Part shown: one piece after another, positions 26,107-35,768 of the stretch
Layout: every line of letters begins with the position of its first letter
Position numbering within the stretch: position 1 is the first letter of the stretch
Translations under genes and position numbers: made by a program
Origin: Burkholderiaceae bacterium
Lineage (GTDB): Bacteria; Pseudomonadota; Gammaproteobacteria; Burkholderiales; Burkholderiaceae
Reading direction: 5' to 3'
Assembly (NCBI GenBank): GCA_947374315.1
Contig: CANCBK010000006.1
Location: 1 to 51,416 of the forward strand
DNA length: 51,416 nucleotides
The notes under the pieces: generated by a model
Seen by the model: the letters and a program-made list of their open reading frames with translations, nothing else
Databases searched by the model: none
Told to the model about the DNA's origin: nothing

Positions 26107-26865
26107 ATGAATACTGCTCAAGCTCAGTTATTGCGCTGGGTTCTCGTTGAGACCAGCCACCCTGGAAATGTTGGGTCGGCAGCGCGCGCACTCAAAACCA
26201 TGGGATTTGGCGATCTGCGCCTCATTAACCCCAAAATAAGCAGGGTTGCTAATGTGCCTGAAGCCATTGCCTTAGCCAGCGGCGCAGTCGATATTTTGGA
26301 ATCCAGCCAAGAATCCCCCTCGCTGGAGTCTGCGGTTGAGGGATGCGCCCTCGTTTTAGGGCTTACCAGCCGCGACCGGGAGTTTGGACCACCGGCACTA
26401 GATTGGCGGGATGCTCGACCTCTGATTAGGGCTGCGCTTGCTGGCAAGCAAAAAGTGGCGCTCTTATTTGGTCCTGAGCGCACTGGCTTAGATAATCACC
26501 ACCTTTCGCTCTGCACTCATCGGGTCTGGCTAGATGCCAACCCCCTTTATCCCTCACTCAACTTAGCTCAAGCCATAATGGTGTGCGCTTTTACCCTGAG
26601 GGAAGCCTTAGGAGAGAGGCCTGAAGCCAAGGCATCGAGTGAAGCGCATGAGGCATCCGAACTCATAGACTATGCTGACCCAGCCGCTGTGGCTGCCATG
26701 CTAGAGCATTGGCGCGAAGGACTTGAGGCAATAGGCTTTCTTGACCCCACCAACCCAAAGAAACTGATGCCCCGCCTACAAGCGCTATTTGCTAGAACTC
26801 GGCTGCAAAAAGAGGAAATTGACCTGCTACGTGGAATTGCTAAGCAGATGCTCTTAAGAAAATAA
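26107..26865 (+). CDS. trmJ: tRNA (cytidine/uridine-2'-O-)-methyltransferase
   Basis: SPOUT-class enzyme that methylates the 2'-OH of residue 32 in tRNA anticodon loops. The ATG at 26107 gives 252 residues ([19 protein letters not shown]); longer starts would run through the suhB promoter. [38 protein letters not shown] and [21 protein letters not shown] are the three SPOUT knot motifs. The helical C-terminus ([29 protein letters not shown]) is that of TrmJ. It precedes cysE by 29 bp. Confidence 0.93.
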   Translation: MNTAQAQLLRWVLVETSHPGNVGSAARALKTMGFGDLRLINPKISRVANVPEAIALASGAVDILESSQESPSLESAVEGCALVLGLTSRDREFGPPALDWRDARPLIRAALAGKQKVALLFGPERTGLDNHHLSLCTHRVWLDANPLYPSLNLAQAIMVCAFTLREALGERPEAKASSEAHEASELIDYADPAAVAAMLEHWREGLEAIGFLDPTNPKKLMPRLQALFARTRLQKEEIDLLRGIAKQMLLRK

Positions 26866-26894
26866 ATTCAGCCTTTACCCGTTAAAATCGCTCT

Positions 26895-27656
26895 ATGTTT
26901 AATTCGCTTTTCGACCAAGTCGACTCCATCATTCTTCGTGACCCAGCCGCTCGGAATCGCCTAGAGGTGATTACCTGCTATCCCGGCCTTCATGCCGTAT
27001 GGATACATCGAGTGTCCCATGGTTTATGGAGCCTCGGCTTGAAATGGATTGCGCGCCTGCTCTCCATGATCGCCCGCTGGATTACCGGTATTGAAATCCA
27101 TCCCGGCGCCAAGATTGGACATCGCGTATTTTTAGATCACGGGCTTGGTATTGTGATTGGGGAAACCACTGAAATTGGCGATGATTGCACCATCTATCAG
27201 GGTGTGACCTTGGGTGGAACCTCTTTATACAAAGGGGTGAAACGTCACCCCACCCTGGGCAAAGGCGTTGTGATTAGCGCAGGTGCAAAAGTCCTCGGAG
27301 GCTTCGTAGTGGGCGATGGTGCTCGCGTTGGCTCTAACGCCGTGGTACTAAAAGAAATTCCTCCTGGCGCTACTGCTGTCGGGATACCAGCGCGTATCCT
27401 GCACCCAGATTTACCGCAAGTTGCTAGCTCAGATAGCAAGACAAAAGAATATTTCTCGGCCTACGGTGTCACACCCAATGTGGATGATCCGGTATCTATG
27501 GCCTTGAAGGGTTTGATTGACGCCACCCTGGAGCAAGAAGCCAAAATTGCAACGCTTGAGAAGGCGCTGGCGAAACTCAGCAACTCCCCAGCAGCTTCCG
27601 AATCCAGCGATACCAAGCGTGATCTAGGCGCCCTGAAAGAATGGCTTAAAGAGTAG
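26895..27656 (+). CDS. cysE: Serine O-acetyltransferase
   Basis: Transfers acetyl from acetyl-CoA to L-serine, the first step of cysteine synthesis. Of the 253 residues, the N-terminal helical part ([30 protein letters not shown]) precedes a left-handed beta-helix of hexapeptide repeats containing [60 protein letters not shown] and IPARIL follow. The C-terminal tail lacks the terminal Ile motif known to bind cysteine synthase in E. coli CysE, ending KEWLKE instead. It ends two bases from the opposing SlyD-like gene. Confidence 0.95.
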   Translation: MFNSLFDQVDSIILRDPAARNRLEVITCYPGLHAVWIHRVSHGLWSLGLKWIARLLSMIARWITGIEIHPGAKIGHRVFLDHGLGIVIGETTEIGDDCTIYQGVTLGGTSLYKGVKRHPTLGKGVVISAGAKVLGGFVVGDGARVGSNAVVLKEIPPGATAVGIPARILHPDLPQVASSDSKTKEYFSAYGVTPNVDDPVSMALKGLIDATLEQEAKIATLEKALAKLSNSPAASESSDTKRDLGALKEWLKE

Positions 27657-27658
27657 TC

Positions 27659-28255
27659 TTAATGCAAAGTTGGTGATGAGCCGCCAGGATTGGAAATGCC
27701 ACCAATAAATTCATCATCGCCATCGCCTGATTCATCAGGCATGCCAAAAGCAAAACCTTCACCACCTTCAGGGTGACGATTTTCTATCTCTTCATCCGTC
27801 GCGGCACGGACATCTTCCACCTGAACCCAAAAGCGCAAAGCCATTCCTGCCAGCGGATGATTTCCGTCTAACACGACCTGGCTATCGGCAACATCAGTCA
27901 CGGTATAGATCAAGGGCTCATCATCCGTATCGATATCTAGAGGATCATTTCCTTCTTCAGCATCAGGCACACCCTCAAACTGCATACCCACTTCCAAAGG
28001 CTCAGGAAAGCGCGCCCGTGGCTCGATTTTTAATAGTTCGGGATCGTACTCACCAAAAGCCTCACTTGGCTCGAGCTGAATACTGGCCTCGTACCCAACA
28101 TCCTGACCATTTAACATTGTCTCGATCTTCGGAAAAGTGCCCTCATATCCACCATGCAGGTATACCATCGGGGAATCTGGTTCCTCGATAATATTGTTTT
28201 GCGCATCGGTTAATTTATAGCGCAGGGATACTACAGTGTCTTTATCTATCTTCAT
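27659..28255 (-). CDS. FKBP-type peptidyl-prolyl isomerase, SlyD-like
   Basis: Cytoplasmic FKBP of the SlyD group. The ATG at 28255 (MKIDKDTVVSLRYKLTD) gives 198 residues; the longer form adds six. The FKBP half-sites YLHGGYEGTFPKIETMLNGQDVGYEASIQLEPSEAFGEYDPELLK and DGNHPLAGMALRFWVQVEDVR flank an acidic insert-in-flap region (EEGNDPLDIDTDDEP). The tail is acidic and Gly-rich (GGEGFAFGMPDESGDGDDEFIGG), not the His/Cys-rich nickel-binding tail of E. coli SlyD, so metal delivery is unlikely. It converges on cysE. Confidence 0.88.
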   Translation of the reverse strand: MKIDKDTVVSLRYKLTDAQNNIIEEPDSPMVYLHGGYEGTFPKIETMLNGQDVGYEASIQLEPSEAFGEYDPELLKIEPRARFPEPLEVGMQFEGVPDAEEGNDPLDIDTDDEPLIYTVTDVADSQVVLDGNHPLAGMALRFWVQVEDVRAATDEEIENRHPEGGEGFAFGMPDESGDGDDEFIGGISNPGGSSPTLH

Positions 28256-28299
28256 GCGTAATTCATCCAACATTATGTTTTAAACAGCTTCTTACCTAT

Positions 28300-29532
28300 A
28301 TGACTTCATTTTACTTGAGCAAGCCCTACGAACCACCGCAGGCACCTGAAAGCCTTCTCCTAGGGCATCCTTGGCCACTACTGGGGGGTAACAGCCCAGC
28401 TCAGTTTATGAAAACCTATTGGCACAAAAAACCTCTATTGGTTCGCGGAGCCATCCCCGCCTTTGAACTTGCCAAGCAAGCGGGAGATCCCCTGGGTAGT
28501 GCAATTTCAGCTGAAGAACTATTCAAAATCGCCGGCACTGATACCGTTGAATCCAGGTTAATCAAAGCAAAACCTTGGAGCTTCACCGAGGGGCCTTTTA
28601 AGAAAAAATCAATCCCCTCTCCCGAGGCAGCAGATTGGACGCTCTTGCTTCAGGGCATGGAAGCAAGGCATCCAGCCGCAGCAAAAATACTTTCTTGGTT
28701 TCGCTTTATTCCGGATGCACGCTTAGACGACCTCATGATTAGTATTGCCGGCCCAGGCGGTGGCGTTGGTCCGCACTTTGACTCATATGACGTCTTTTTA
28801 ATCCAGATGTCAGGGCGCAGGCGCTGGCGCATCTCCGAACAAAAGGATTTAACTCTAAATCCCGATCTTCCCTTAAAAATTTTGCAGCACTTTAAAGCTG
28901 AACACGAGTGGGATTTGGAGCCAGGGGACATGCTTTATCTTCCGCCGCATGTTGCTCATGATGGAATTGCGCTGGATCCAGGCTGCCAAACTTGGTCGAT
29001 CGGATTTCGGGCGCAAACCTATAAAGAGATGCTGCAAGAAGGTTTGTGGCGCTTAGCTGAATCACTGGAAGATGTTCCTGAACTGGAAAAACGATTTGCA
29101 GACCCCAAGCAACCAGCAACCAGCTCAGCAGAACAGCTTCCAGATGAGCTCATTCAACAAATTGCACGCAAGCTAAAGAGCCTGAAACTAGATCAAGTGG
29201 AGACATTTTTACCTGGTATAGCCGCCTATTTGAGCGAACCAAAGCCTCAGGCAATTTTTGATGGATTGGACTGCGTTGAGTCATTCGAGGCATTCAAGAC
29301 CTCGTTGGCAAAACAAGGCTTAACCCCTCACCCGCAGACCCGCCTACTAGCCTTAGGCCAGACCATTTACTGCAACGGCGAGGACATGACCAGCGGCCAT
29401 CCAGCCCCCATCCAAAAGGCCTGGCGCTCACTCGCAGCTAAAAAACTGGCCAAGAGCGCCATTGGCAAGATCGAGGCAAACAACAGCCTTTTTGAGGCTT
29501 ATCAAGCCGGCTGGTTAATTTTTCAGCGGTGA
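28300..29532 (+). CDS. roxA: Ribosomal protein L16 arginine hydroxylase (JmjC-type)
   Basis: Iron/2-oxoglutarate dioxygenase of the YcfD/RoxA group that hydroxylates an arginine in ribosomal protein uL16. It has 410 residues (E. coli YcfD has 373). The metal triad begins with GPHFDSYDVFLIQMSGRRRW (His159, Asp161), and the distal His is in PPHVAHDGIALDPG. LEPGDMLYLPP is also typical, as is the N-terminal FMKTYWHKKPLLVRGA. The winged-helix-like C-terminus has QLPDELIQQIARKLKSL. It diverges from the SlyD-like gene. Substrate is by family analogy. Confidence 0.93.
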   Translation: MTSFYLSKPYEPPQAPESLLLGHPWPLLGGNSPAQFMKTYWHKKPLLVRGAIPAFELAKQAGDPLGSAISAEELFKIAGTDTVESRLIKAKPWSFTEGPFKKKSIPSPEAADWTLLLQGMEARHPAAAKILSWFRFIPDARLDDLMISIAGPGGGVGPHFDSYDVFLIQMSGRRRWRISEQKDLTLNPDLPLKILQHFKAEHEWDLEPGDMLYLPPHVAHDGIALDPGCQTWSIGFRAQTYKEMLQEGLWRLAESLEDVPELEKRFADPKQPATSSAEQLPDELIQQIARKLKSLKLDQVETFLPGIAAYLSEPKPQAIFDGLDCVESFEAFKTSLAKQGLTPHPQTRLLALGQTIYCNGEDMTSGHPAPIQKAWRSLAAKKLAKSAIGKIEANNSLFEAYQAGWLIFQR

Positions 29533-29545
29533 TTAACGAGATGGC

Positions 29546-29551
29546 TATAAT
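29546..29551 (+). promoter_or_regulatory. Likely -10 box of the mini-lipoprotein gene
   Basis: A perfect TATAAT lies in the 108-bp gap after roxA. No good -35 hexamer is visible at 16-18 bp. The predicted leader contains a 22-base palindrome. Confidence 0.5.
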
Positions 29552-29594
29552 GATCGCTGGAAAGTAACTAAGGGCTTACCCTGTGCATTCCAGG

Positions 29595-29616
29595 TATTAA
29601 TAACCGGTTATTAATA
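29595..29616. repeat. Perfect 22-bp palindrome in a gene leader
   Basis: The left half TATTAATAACC is followed directly by its exact reverse complement. It is centred about 36 bases before the start of the mini-lipoprotein gene and downstream of its candidate -10. It could be an operator for a dimeric regulator or an A+T-rich hairpin in the leader. Confidence 0.85.
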
Positions 29617-29640
29617 ATAATTTTTTAAAGGAAATTACAA

Positions 29641-29811
29641 ATGAAAAAATCACTAGCACTCGTAGCAATGTTGGCAATCGTTTTGGCAGCTTGCGGTAAA
29701 AAAGAAGAAGCAAAGCCAATGGAAGCCGCTCCAGCTGCTGCTGCTCCAGCTGCTGATGCTGCTGCCCCTGCTGCTGCTCCAGCTGCTCCTGCTGCTGACG
29801 CTAAGAAGTAA
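29641..29811 (+). CDS. Ala/Pro-rich mini-lipoprotein
   Basis: A 56-residue lipoprotein. AAAGGAA seven bases upstream is a good ribosome-binding site. The signal peptide KKSLALVAMLAIVLAAC gives a lipobox (VLAAC, Cys18). Gly follows the Cys, so outer-membrane sorting is allowed. The mature part of 39 residues is KKEEAK then runs of Ala-Ala-Pro (PAAAAPAAD, AAAPAAAPAAPAAD) and ends DAKK, an extended low-complexity spacer. Its leader has the palindrome at 29595-29616, and a strong terminator follows 17 bases after the stop. High expression is plausible. Function unknown; such short lipoproteins are common in Burkholderiales. Confidence 0.88.
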   Translation: MKKSLALVAMLAIVLAACGKKEEAKPMEAAPAAAAPAADAAAPAAAPAAPAADAKK

Positions 29812-29827
29812 TCTTCTCTTTGAAGAA

Positions 29828-29855
29828 AAAAAGCCGCTGAAAAGCGGCTTTTTTA
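29828..29855. terminator. Bidirectional terminator of the mini-lipoprotein and bamC
   Basis: AGCCGCT (29832-29838) pairs with AGCGGCT (29843-29849), with A tracts on the left and T tracts on the right. It serves the rightward lipoprotein gene and, in mirror form, the leftward bamC. Confidence 0.88.
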
Positions 29856-29874
29856 TTAACTAGAATTTCTTGAT

Positions 29875-31023
29875 TTATCTAGCCATTTGCTCAGTCAACA
29901 GAGTTAAGAGCTGTAAACCAGCAGCAGTATTTTCAGGTCTACCATCCGCATCTTGAACGTATACGCTTGTTGAGTTATCCCCAGTAGATTTCACTACCAC
30001 AAGATACTTCTTGGCTTTAAGGCTTGAGTCATCCTTGCTGCTAAATAAATTGGTGAAGAAACCTTTGGTGTCGCCCAAGTCTTTTGGATTGACATAACGA
30101 ACATAGTAAATACCGTTAGAGCGATTACGATCCTCAACGGTAAAGTTAGAACGATCTAAAGCCAGACCAGTATCACGCCATGCGCGATCAAAACCAGCAG
30201 TCATTTCAATATGAGCAGTATTCACGCCATCCTGTACCAATGTCGCCTTAGGCGTCTTAGAACCTAGCGGAGCAGCTACCTGTGCCTTTGCCTGCTCTTG
30301 AGTCATGCCTAGGCGCTCCATCAGGCGAGCCAAAAATGCTGCCTCTAACTCAGGGTCATTTGGACGAGCAGTCCAAATTGTAGAAATACAAGCGCCAGTT
30401 GTATCCGTTACACACTTCTCAATGGCGCCACGCTGAGTAATGTAAATCTCAGTTTCATCAGGCTTAGTAGCCTCAAGGCGTGTCTTGTACTTATCGCGCT
30501 CACCAGTATCGTAAATAGAATCTAGTGCGCCACCAATAGCAGAGCGAATAAAGTCTTGAGCGATCTTAGCGCGATTTTCAGCCCAATCTGTTTCCATAAT
30601 TCCAGTGGATGGTGAGTCAACCACCAAGAGGAATCCATTCTCCTGCCAAAAATCTTTAATCTGCGGATACAGCTCTGGTGCTGGCTTTTCTACAACCAAC
30701 CAACGACGCTCACCATCGCGAGCAATACGCATCCCTGGAATACCTGTCATCACATTCTTGCGAGTGAGTACGGATTTCTTCACGGCAGCGTTGTACTCAG
30801 ACATGGTTGCCGATCCATCCTGAACAATGTAACGACGATCTGCCTGACTCGTAATCAGGTCTGGAGGATAGGACAAATTAGGTCCACGAACAGCGCCAGC
30901 AGACTTGTAGTCAACCGTGTCGTTCGTTCCAACAGACTTACATCCTGCCAAGCCAAGAGAGGCAAAAACAAGGATTAGTAACATTGCGCAATGTTGGCGC
31001 AGGAGTTGCATCAAATTCATCAT
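29875..31023 (-). CDS. bamC: Outer-membrane assembly lipoprotein BamC
   Basis: Component of the BAM complex that inserts beta-barrels in the outer membrane. 382 residues with lipobox LAGC (GLAGCKSVG) after a hydrophobic signal ([12 protein letters not shown]). The unstructured segment typical of BamC, with conserved LSYPPDL, follows. Two helix-grip domains are present ([41 protein letters not shown] and [47 protein letters not shown]). Its ATG overlaps the dapA stop (ATGA), as usual for the dapA-bamC pair. Confidence 0.95.
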   Translation of the reverse strand: MMNLMQLLRQHCAMLLILVFASLGLAGCKSVGTNDTVDYKSAGAVRGPNLSYPPDLITSQADRRYIVQDGSATMSEYNAAVKKSVLTRKNVMTGIPGMRIARDGERRWLVVEKPAPELYPQIKDFWQENGFLLVVDSPSTGIMETDWAENRAKIAQDFIRSAIGGALDSIYDTGERDKYKTRLEATKPDETEIYITQRGAIEKCVTDTTGACISTIWTARPNDPELEAAFLARLMERLGMTQEQAKAQVAAPLGSKTPKATLVQDGVNTAHIEMTAGFDRAWRDTGLALDRSNFTVEDRNRSNGIYYVRYVNPKDLGDTKGFFTNLFSSKDDSSLKAKKYLVVVKSTGDNSTSVYVQDADGRPENTAAGLQLLTLLTEQMAR

Positions 31024-31943
31024 AGTAAGCCAGCCTGTTTCATTGCAGTCTTCAAAGGTTCACGCAAAGCAACACTTAAAGGAGTTAAAGGTAAACGAAT
31101 TCCTGCGGTCACTTTGCCCATCTCATGCAAAGCCCATTTCACAGGAATTGGATTTGCCTCGGTAAACATGGCTTTATGAACAGCCAGTAATTGATATTGG
31201 ATAGCGCGGGTTTTCACTACATCATCAGACATCGCAGCCTGACATAAATCATGCATTAATCGGGGGGCAATATTCGCCGTCACAGAGATATTCCCTTTGC
31301 CACCCATGAGCATCAGCATCGCAGCACTCAAGTCATCGCCAGAAAATACGGAGAAATCTTGATGCCCAGCACGCCTCAAATCAGCCAACAATAAAGTGCC
31401 GCGCTCGATGCTACCGGTAGCATCTTTAATGCCGATAATTCCAGGGACTGCTGCTAAACGCACTGTCGTCTCACCAGCAAGATCGGCAACAGTTCTGCCG
31501 GGTACGTTATAGAGAATGACGGGCAAATCCACCGACTCAGCAATTTTCTTAAAATGGGCATACATGCCCTCTTGAGTTGGTTTGTTGTAGTACGGGACAA
31601 CCTGTAAGCTGGCATCAGCGCCAACTGCTTTAGCAAATTTGGTTAATTCAATCGCCTCGGTGGTTGAGTTGCCGCCCGTTCCAGCAATCACTGGGATACG
31701 GCCAGCAATATGCTCGACCGTAGTTTTAATCAGCTCACAATGCTCTTCTACGGAAACGGTTGGAGACTCCCCGCTTGTGCCCACAATCACAATGCCATCT
31801 GAACCTTCAGTGACATGCCAATCAAGCAAAGCGCGCAAGGCAGGAAAGTCCAGACTTCCATCCTCGAACATCGGCGTCACAATGGCGGGCATGCTGCCAG
31901 CGATGGGCTTTTTACTACCTTGAGATTGAGTTGTACTAGTCAC
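31020..31943 (-). CDS. dapA: 4-hydroxy-tetrahydrodipicolinate synthase
   Basis: Condenses pyruvate and aspartate semialdehyde in lysine/diaminopimelate synthesis. I chose the GTG at 31943 ([16 protein letters not shown]), giving 307 residues; the upstream TTG at 31979 would overlap the preceding gene. [40 protein letters not shown], the Tyr in LYNVPGRT, the Schiff-base Lys in [12 protein letters not shown], and FSGDD are the standard active-site elements. It is coupled to bamC by a 4-base overlap. Confidence 0.94.
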   Translation of the reverse strand: MTSTTQSQGSKKPIAGSMPAIVTPMFEDGSLDFPALRALLDWHVTEGSDGIVIVGTSGESPTVSVEEHCELIKTTVEHIAGRIPVIAGTGGNSTTEAIELTKFAKAVGADASLQVVPYYNKPTQEGMYAHFKKIAESVDLPVILYNVPGRTVADLAGETTVRLAAVPGIIGIKDATGSIERGTLLLADLRRAGHQDFSVFSGDDLSAAMLMLMGGKGNISVTANIAPRLMHDLCQAAMSDDVVKTRAIQYQLLAVHKAMFTEANPIPVKWALHEMGKVTAGIRLPLTPLSVALREPLKTAMKQAGLL

Positions 31944-31968
31944 TGAATGTGCCTGAATTATTGGAATG

Positions 31969-32532
31969 TTAACCACCAAATTGTAACGGAACGCACCCCT
32001 TTAAATGCCCTTTTACGGCGCAAATCCGCTGAACCATGGCTGGTTTAGGCAGGTCAAGGTAAATATCCTCATAAGCTATCACTTTAAGGCTAGAACGAGC
32101 AGCCAAAGCAAGTAATTCCCCTGGCTTTAAGAGGAAATTGGGGTTTGATGGCCTGCCAAATACTGCGTTTCCCTCCGCAAAGGTTTCGTAGATCAACACA
32201 CCCCCCTCTACCAACATCTGGGGTAATTGCTCTAAAAATGGCCGGTAAAGGTAATTGGTCACCACAATCCCAGCAAATGTCTGGCCTGCTAATGGCCAAG
32301 AGGCACCCTCCAGATCCCATTGCTGAGCTTCAATTGCGGAAATTTCCAAACTCTTGACGGCAGCAATATCTTGATCTACCGCGAGGACAGAGTGGCCAAG
32401 CGAGGCCAATAAGGCTGCATGCCTCCCTGCTCCGCAAGCCAAATCTAAAACGGAGCCTGGTTTGGGGATGATGGGCGCAAAGCGTCTCAACCAAGAGGAG
32501 GCGTCCGCAATCACATCATGCGCAGGAAGCAA
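31969..32532 (-). CDS. Class I SAM-dependent methyltransferase
   Basis: 187 residues of a Rossmann methyltransferase. The SAM-binding motif I is [29 protein letters not shown], acidic motif II is the terminal D, and [30 protein letters not shown] forms motifs III/IV. This resembles TehB-like or SAM-MT25 relatives of unknown substrate. The visible start is a TTG at 32532, 13 bases after the trpS stop, without a clear ribosome-binding site, so the true start may differ. It sits in the trpS > methyltransferase > dapA > bamC run. Confidence 0.82.
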   Translation of the reverse strand: MLPAHDVIADASSWLRRFAPIIPKPGSVLDLACGAGRHAALLASLGHSVLAVDQDIAAVKSLEISAIEAQQWDLEGASWPLAGQTFAGIVVTNYLYRPFLEQLPQMLVEGGVLIYETFAEGNAVFGRPSNPNFLLKPGELLALAARSSLKVIAYEDIYLDLPKPAMVQRICAVKGHLKGCVPLQFGG

Positions 32533-32545
32533 GGTGGCGCCGATC

Positions 32546-33748
32546 TTAGTCGTATGCTAGGCCCATACACTCACGGACCTCACGCATGGTTTCTTGGGCT
32601 ACCTTGCGCGCTTTATCGCAACCATCAGCAATGATAGAACGCAGCAAACTTGGATCATCCAAATACTTCTGTGCGCGCTCAAACATTGGTTGCTGCTCAG
32701 CAAGGATGGCATCAATTACCGGCTGCTTGCATTCCAAACATCCAATACCTGCAGACTTACATTCTTTTTGAACCCAAGCCTTGGTCTCTTCAGTGGAATA
32801 CACCGTATGCAACTGCCATACAGGGCAACGCGCAGGATCACCTGGATCAGTTCTGCGCACCCGAGCTGGATCAGTAGGCATAGTGCGAATTGAACGAGTC
32901 ACCTCTTCTGGTTTCGCACGAATACCAATCGTATTACCATAGGACTTGGACATCTTTTGACCATCGATGCCCGGCATACGAGAAGCAGAAGTCAGCAAAG
33001 CTTGTGGCTCAGGCAGAATAATTTTGCGAGCGCCCTCTAGGAAGCCGAACAATCTCTCACGATCGGCCATCGAGAGACTTTGCGCCTCTTGCAGCAATGC
33101 CTTGGCTTGTTCTAGCGCCTCATCATCGCCACGCTCCTGGAAGGCTACACGCAGCTCGGCGTACATCTTGGCGCGCTTACTGCCCAATTTCTTCACCGCC
33201 TCTAATGCCTTCTCCTCAAATCCTGGCTCACGTCCATAGAGATAGTTAAAACGGCGCGCCACTTCACGCGTCATCTCTACGTGCGGCACTTGATCTTCAC
33301 CAACTGGCACAAATTGCGCCCGATAAATGAGGATGTCAGCAGCTTGCAGCAAGGGGTAGCCCAAGAAACCATAAGTCTGCAAATCTTTTTCTTTGAGCTT
33401 CTCAATTTGGTCTTTATAGGTAGGTACGCGCTCAAGCCAGCCTAGAGGCGTACCCATCGACAGCAGCAAGAAAAGTTCTGCATGCTCGGGAACTTTGCTT
33501 TGGATAAACAAAGTTGCTTGATTTGGATCTACGCCGCAAGCGAGCCAATCAATCACCATATCCCAAACGGATTGCTCAATGACATCCGGTGTTTCGTAGT
33601 GAGTCGTTAACGCATGCCAATCCGCTACAAAAAAGTAGCAAGGATACTCAGACTGCAAGCGAACCCAGTTCTTTAAAACGCCATGGTAATGGCCGAGATG
33701 CAAACTACCGGTTGGTCGCATGCCAGAGAGAACGCGTTCTGCAAACAT
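32546..33748 (-). CDS. trpS: Tryptophanyl-tRNA synthetase
   Basis: Class Ic synthetase charging tRNA-Trp. The HIGH box is at residues 17-20 (SLHLGHYHG) and the KMSKS loop is DGQKMSKSYGNTIG. AEQ-like GEDQVPHVEMTREVARRFN is also characteristic. At 400 residues it is longer than E. coli TrpS (334), with an inserted stretch between GEDQVPH and the KMSKS loop (LGSKRAKMYAELRVAFQERGDDEALEQAK) seen in betaproteobacteria. The C-terminal side also has a Cys-rich GIGCLECKQP. It is transcribed into the methyltransferase gene. Confidence 0.96.
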   Translation of the reverse strand: MFAERVLSGMRPTGSLHLGHYHGVLKNWVRLQSEYPCYFFVADWHALTTHYETPDVIEQSVWDMVIDWLACGVDPNQATLFIQSKVPEHAELFLLLSMGTPLGWLERVPTYKDQIEKLKEKDLQTYGFLGYPLLQAADILIYRAQFVPVGEDQVPHVEMTREVARRFNYLYGREPGFEEKALEAVKKLGSKRAKMYAELRVAFQERGDDEALEQAKALLQEAQSLSMADRERLFGFLEGARKIILPEPQALLTSASRMPGIDGQKMSKSYGNTIGIRAKPEEVTRSIRTMPTDPARVRRTDPGDPARCPVWQLHTVYSTEETKAWVQKECKSAGIGCLECKQPVIDAILAEQQPMFERAQKYLDDPSLLRSIIADGCDKARKVAQETMREVRECMGLAYD

Positions 33749-33806
33749 CTTGATCTTTATTCTTTAAAGGTAATTAAAACAGGTTAAGTAATTGATGAAT
33801 GGTCAG

Positions 33807-34655
33807 TTAATGAAACAGTGACCACACTGGTGTTAAATGATCGGGCAGGTGAGGCAATTTTCCAAGGTCAATATAACTCTCTTTGGGGTCATGAAAGTCG
33901 GATCCCCGCGAAGCTAAAAATCCATAGTGCTGAGCGATCTTGCCATAGGTTTGATATTGATTTGGGCTATGGCTGCCCGTGATCACCTCGATTGCCATGC
34001 CACCGATTTCCTTAAAGTGCTTATAGAGCTCATCCATCTGCATCGCATTCAACTTATATCGTCCAGGATGGGCAATCACTGCCACGCCACCAGCCGCTTT
34101 AATCCACGCAACCGCATCATCTAATGTTGCCCAGAGATGAGGTACATACCCAGGCTTATCCTCAACCAAATATCTCTTAAAGACCTGCTCGGTATCGCGA
34201 CAAATACCCTGCTCCACTAGAAAACGAGCAAAGTGCGTACGAGAAATGAGTTCAGGGTTACCAGCGAAATGGAGTGCGCCTTCATATGCGCCAGGTATGC
34301 CCACTTTCAATAATTGCTCTGCCATCTGCTGAGCGCGATTAACGCGACCCTCGCGTGTGCGGCGCAAGCCTTCCAAAATTCCTGAATGGTTGGCATCAAT
34401 ACCAAGCCCAACAATATGAATGGTCTGACCCATCCAGGTTACCGAAATCTCTACGCCAGCAAGGTAATCCATTCCCAGCGCGCTAGCCGCTACTCGAGCC
34501 CTGTCTTGGCCGCCTAATTCATCATGATCCGTTAATGCCCATAAATGCACACCATTGGCGTGAGCACGCTCCGCTAGCTCTTCAGGCGTTAGGGTGCCGT
34601 CGGAGACCACGGAATGGCAATGTAAATCTGCATTGAGGATGGAATTACTGGTCAT
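33807..34655 (-). CDS. PHP-domain 5'-3' exoribonuclease (RNase AM/YciV type)
   Basis: 282 residues. The PHP metal motifs are clear: DLHCHSVVSDGTLTPEELAERA, WALTDHDELGG, YLAGVEIS, AVIAHPGRY and SRGSDFHDP. This matches the YciV (RnmA/TrpH-like) group, in E. coli a 5'-3' exonuclease acting on oligonucleotides and on 23S/5S rRNA 5' ends. It lies nine bases after the zapE stop and 58 bp before trpS, on the same strand. The symbol trpH is historical and not implied. Confidence 0.9.
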   Translation of the reverse strand: MTSNSILNADLHCHSVVSDGTLTPEELAERAHANGVHLWALTDHDELGGQDRARVAASALGMDYLAGVEISVTWMGQTIHIVGLGIDANHSGILEGLRRTREGRVNRAQQMAEQLLKVGIPGAYEGALHFAGNPELISRTHFARFLVEQGICRDTEQVFKRYLVEDKPGYVPHLWATLDDAVAWIKAAGGVAVIAHPGRYKLNAMQMDELYKHFKEIGGMAIEVITGSHSPNQYQTYGKIAQHYGFLASRGSDFHDPKESYIDLGKLPHLPDHLTPVWSLFH

Positions 34656-34664
34656 GACCCTATT

Positions 34665-35768
34665 TTAGGTCAAGCTGGTGTCAATGACCCGGCGCGGCGC
34701 GTCTAGGTAGTCGCGAGATTGCATTTCAATGAGGCGGGAAACGGTTCTAGAGAACTCACTGGTGATTTGGCCCTCTGTATACAGATCAACCGCTGGAACC
34801 TCTGCCGAGATGATTAATTTGATTTTATGGTCATAGAGGACGTCAATCAGCCAAATAAAGCGACGGGCTTCATTAGTCATTCTGGGGGGCAAATACGGCA
34901 CACCCGACAAAATCACCGTATGGAACTGATTTGCGATCTCCAAATAGTCATTTTGAGATCTCGGACCGCAACATAAGGTTTGGAAATCAAACCACACTAC
35001 ACCCTCAGACATATGAAGCGGCCTTAGCTCGCGTGATTCAATACGGAGAACCGGTTTGGCCGTTTCCTTCTGATTGCCAATCAAAGCTTGGAACATTTGC
35101 ATTAAAACTGCATGATTTTCAGCGTTGAGTGGAGTGAGATAGGCTTCCACTTGAGCCATCTGCACCCGCCTATAGTCATTGCCTGCGTCCACATTCATGA
35201 CATCTAACTTTTCCTCTAAAAGCTTGATCGCAGGCAGCAAGCGATCACGATGAAGGCCGTTAGGATAGAGCTGGTTAGGCTGATAGTTCGAGGTCATTAC
35301 AAACTGCACGCGATCCTCAAAAAGCGCGGTCAGCAGGCGATATAAAATCATGGCATCGGCAATGTCATTGATATGAAACTCATCGAAACAAATGAGGCGA
35401 TAGCGCTTAGCAATTCGTTTCGATAGCACATCCAATGGATCTGCCAATCCAGAGAGCTCATGAAGCTCGCGATGCACTTCACGCATAAACTCATGAAAGT
35501 GAATGCGAATCTTTTTCTCTAAAGGCGATGCAGCAAAGAAGCAATCCATTAGGAAGGATTTGCCACGACCTACACCACCCCACAAATACACACCTCGAGG
35601 CAGTTTTGGTTTAAAGAGTTTCTTTTTTAAGCCACTGCTACGTATTTCTTTATAAGCAATCCACTCATCTTCACAACGCTGTAAGCGCTCAATGGCAGCA
35701 AGCTGCGCGGGATCACTTTGATACCCGCGCGCTTTTAACTCTTGATGGTAATACTCTAATGCTTTCAA
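34665..35768 (-). CDS. zapE: AFG1-like AAA ATPase, cell-division protein ZapE
   Basis: 367 residues. Walker A is WGGVGRGKSFLMD and Walker B/DEAD-like RLICFDEFHINDIADA, followed by FVMTSNYQPNQLYPNGLHRDRLLPAI, the AFG1/ZapE sensor block. The C-terminal RFIWLIDVLYDHKIKLIISAEV and EFSRTVSRLIEMQSRDYL also match. In E. coli, ZapE is a Z-ring ATPase active under low oxygen. It directly follows lpd without a gap, as in many betaproteobacteria. Confidence 0.94.
   Translation of the reverse strand: MKALEYYHQELKARGYQSDPAQLAAIERLQRCEDEWIAYKEIRSSGLKKKLFKPKLPRGVYLWGGVGRGKSFLMDCFFAASPLEKKIRIHFHEFMREVHRELHELSGLADPLDVLSKRIAKRYRLICFDEFHINDIADAMILYRLLTALFEDRVQFVMTSNYQPNQLYPNGLHRDRLLPAIKLLEEKLDVMNVDAGNDYRRVQMAQVEAYLTPLNAENHAVLMQMFQALIGNQKETAKPVLRIESRELRPLHMSEGVVWFDFQTLCCGPRSQNDYLEIANQFHTVILSGVPYLPPRMTNEARRFIWLIDVLYDHKIKLIISAEVPAVDLYTEGQITSEFSRTVSRLIEMQSRDYLDAPRRVIDTSLT

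Noticed and set aside
31944..31979. TTG start of dapA at 31979
   Set aside because: It overlaps the methyltransferase gene and has no ribosome-binding site; GTG at 31943 fits better.
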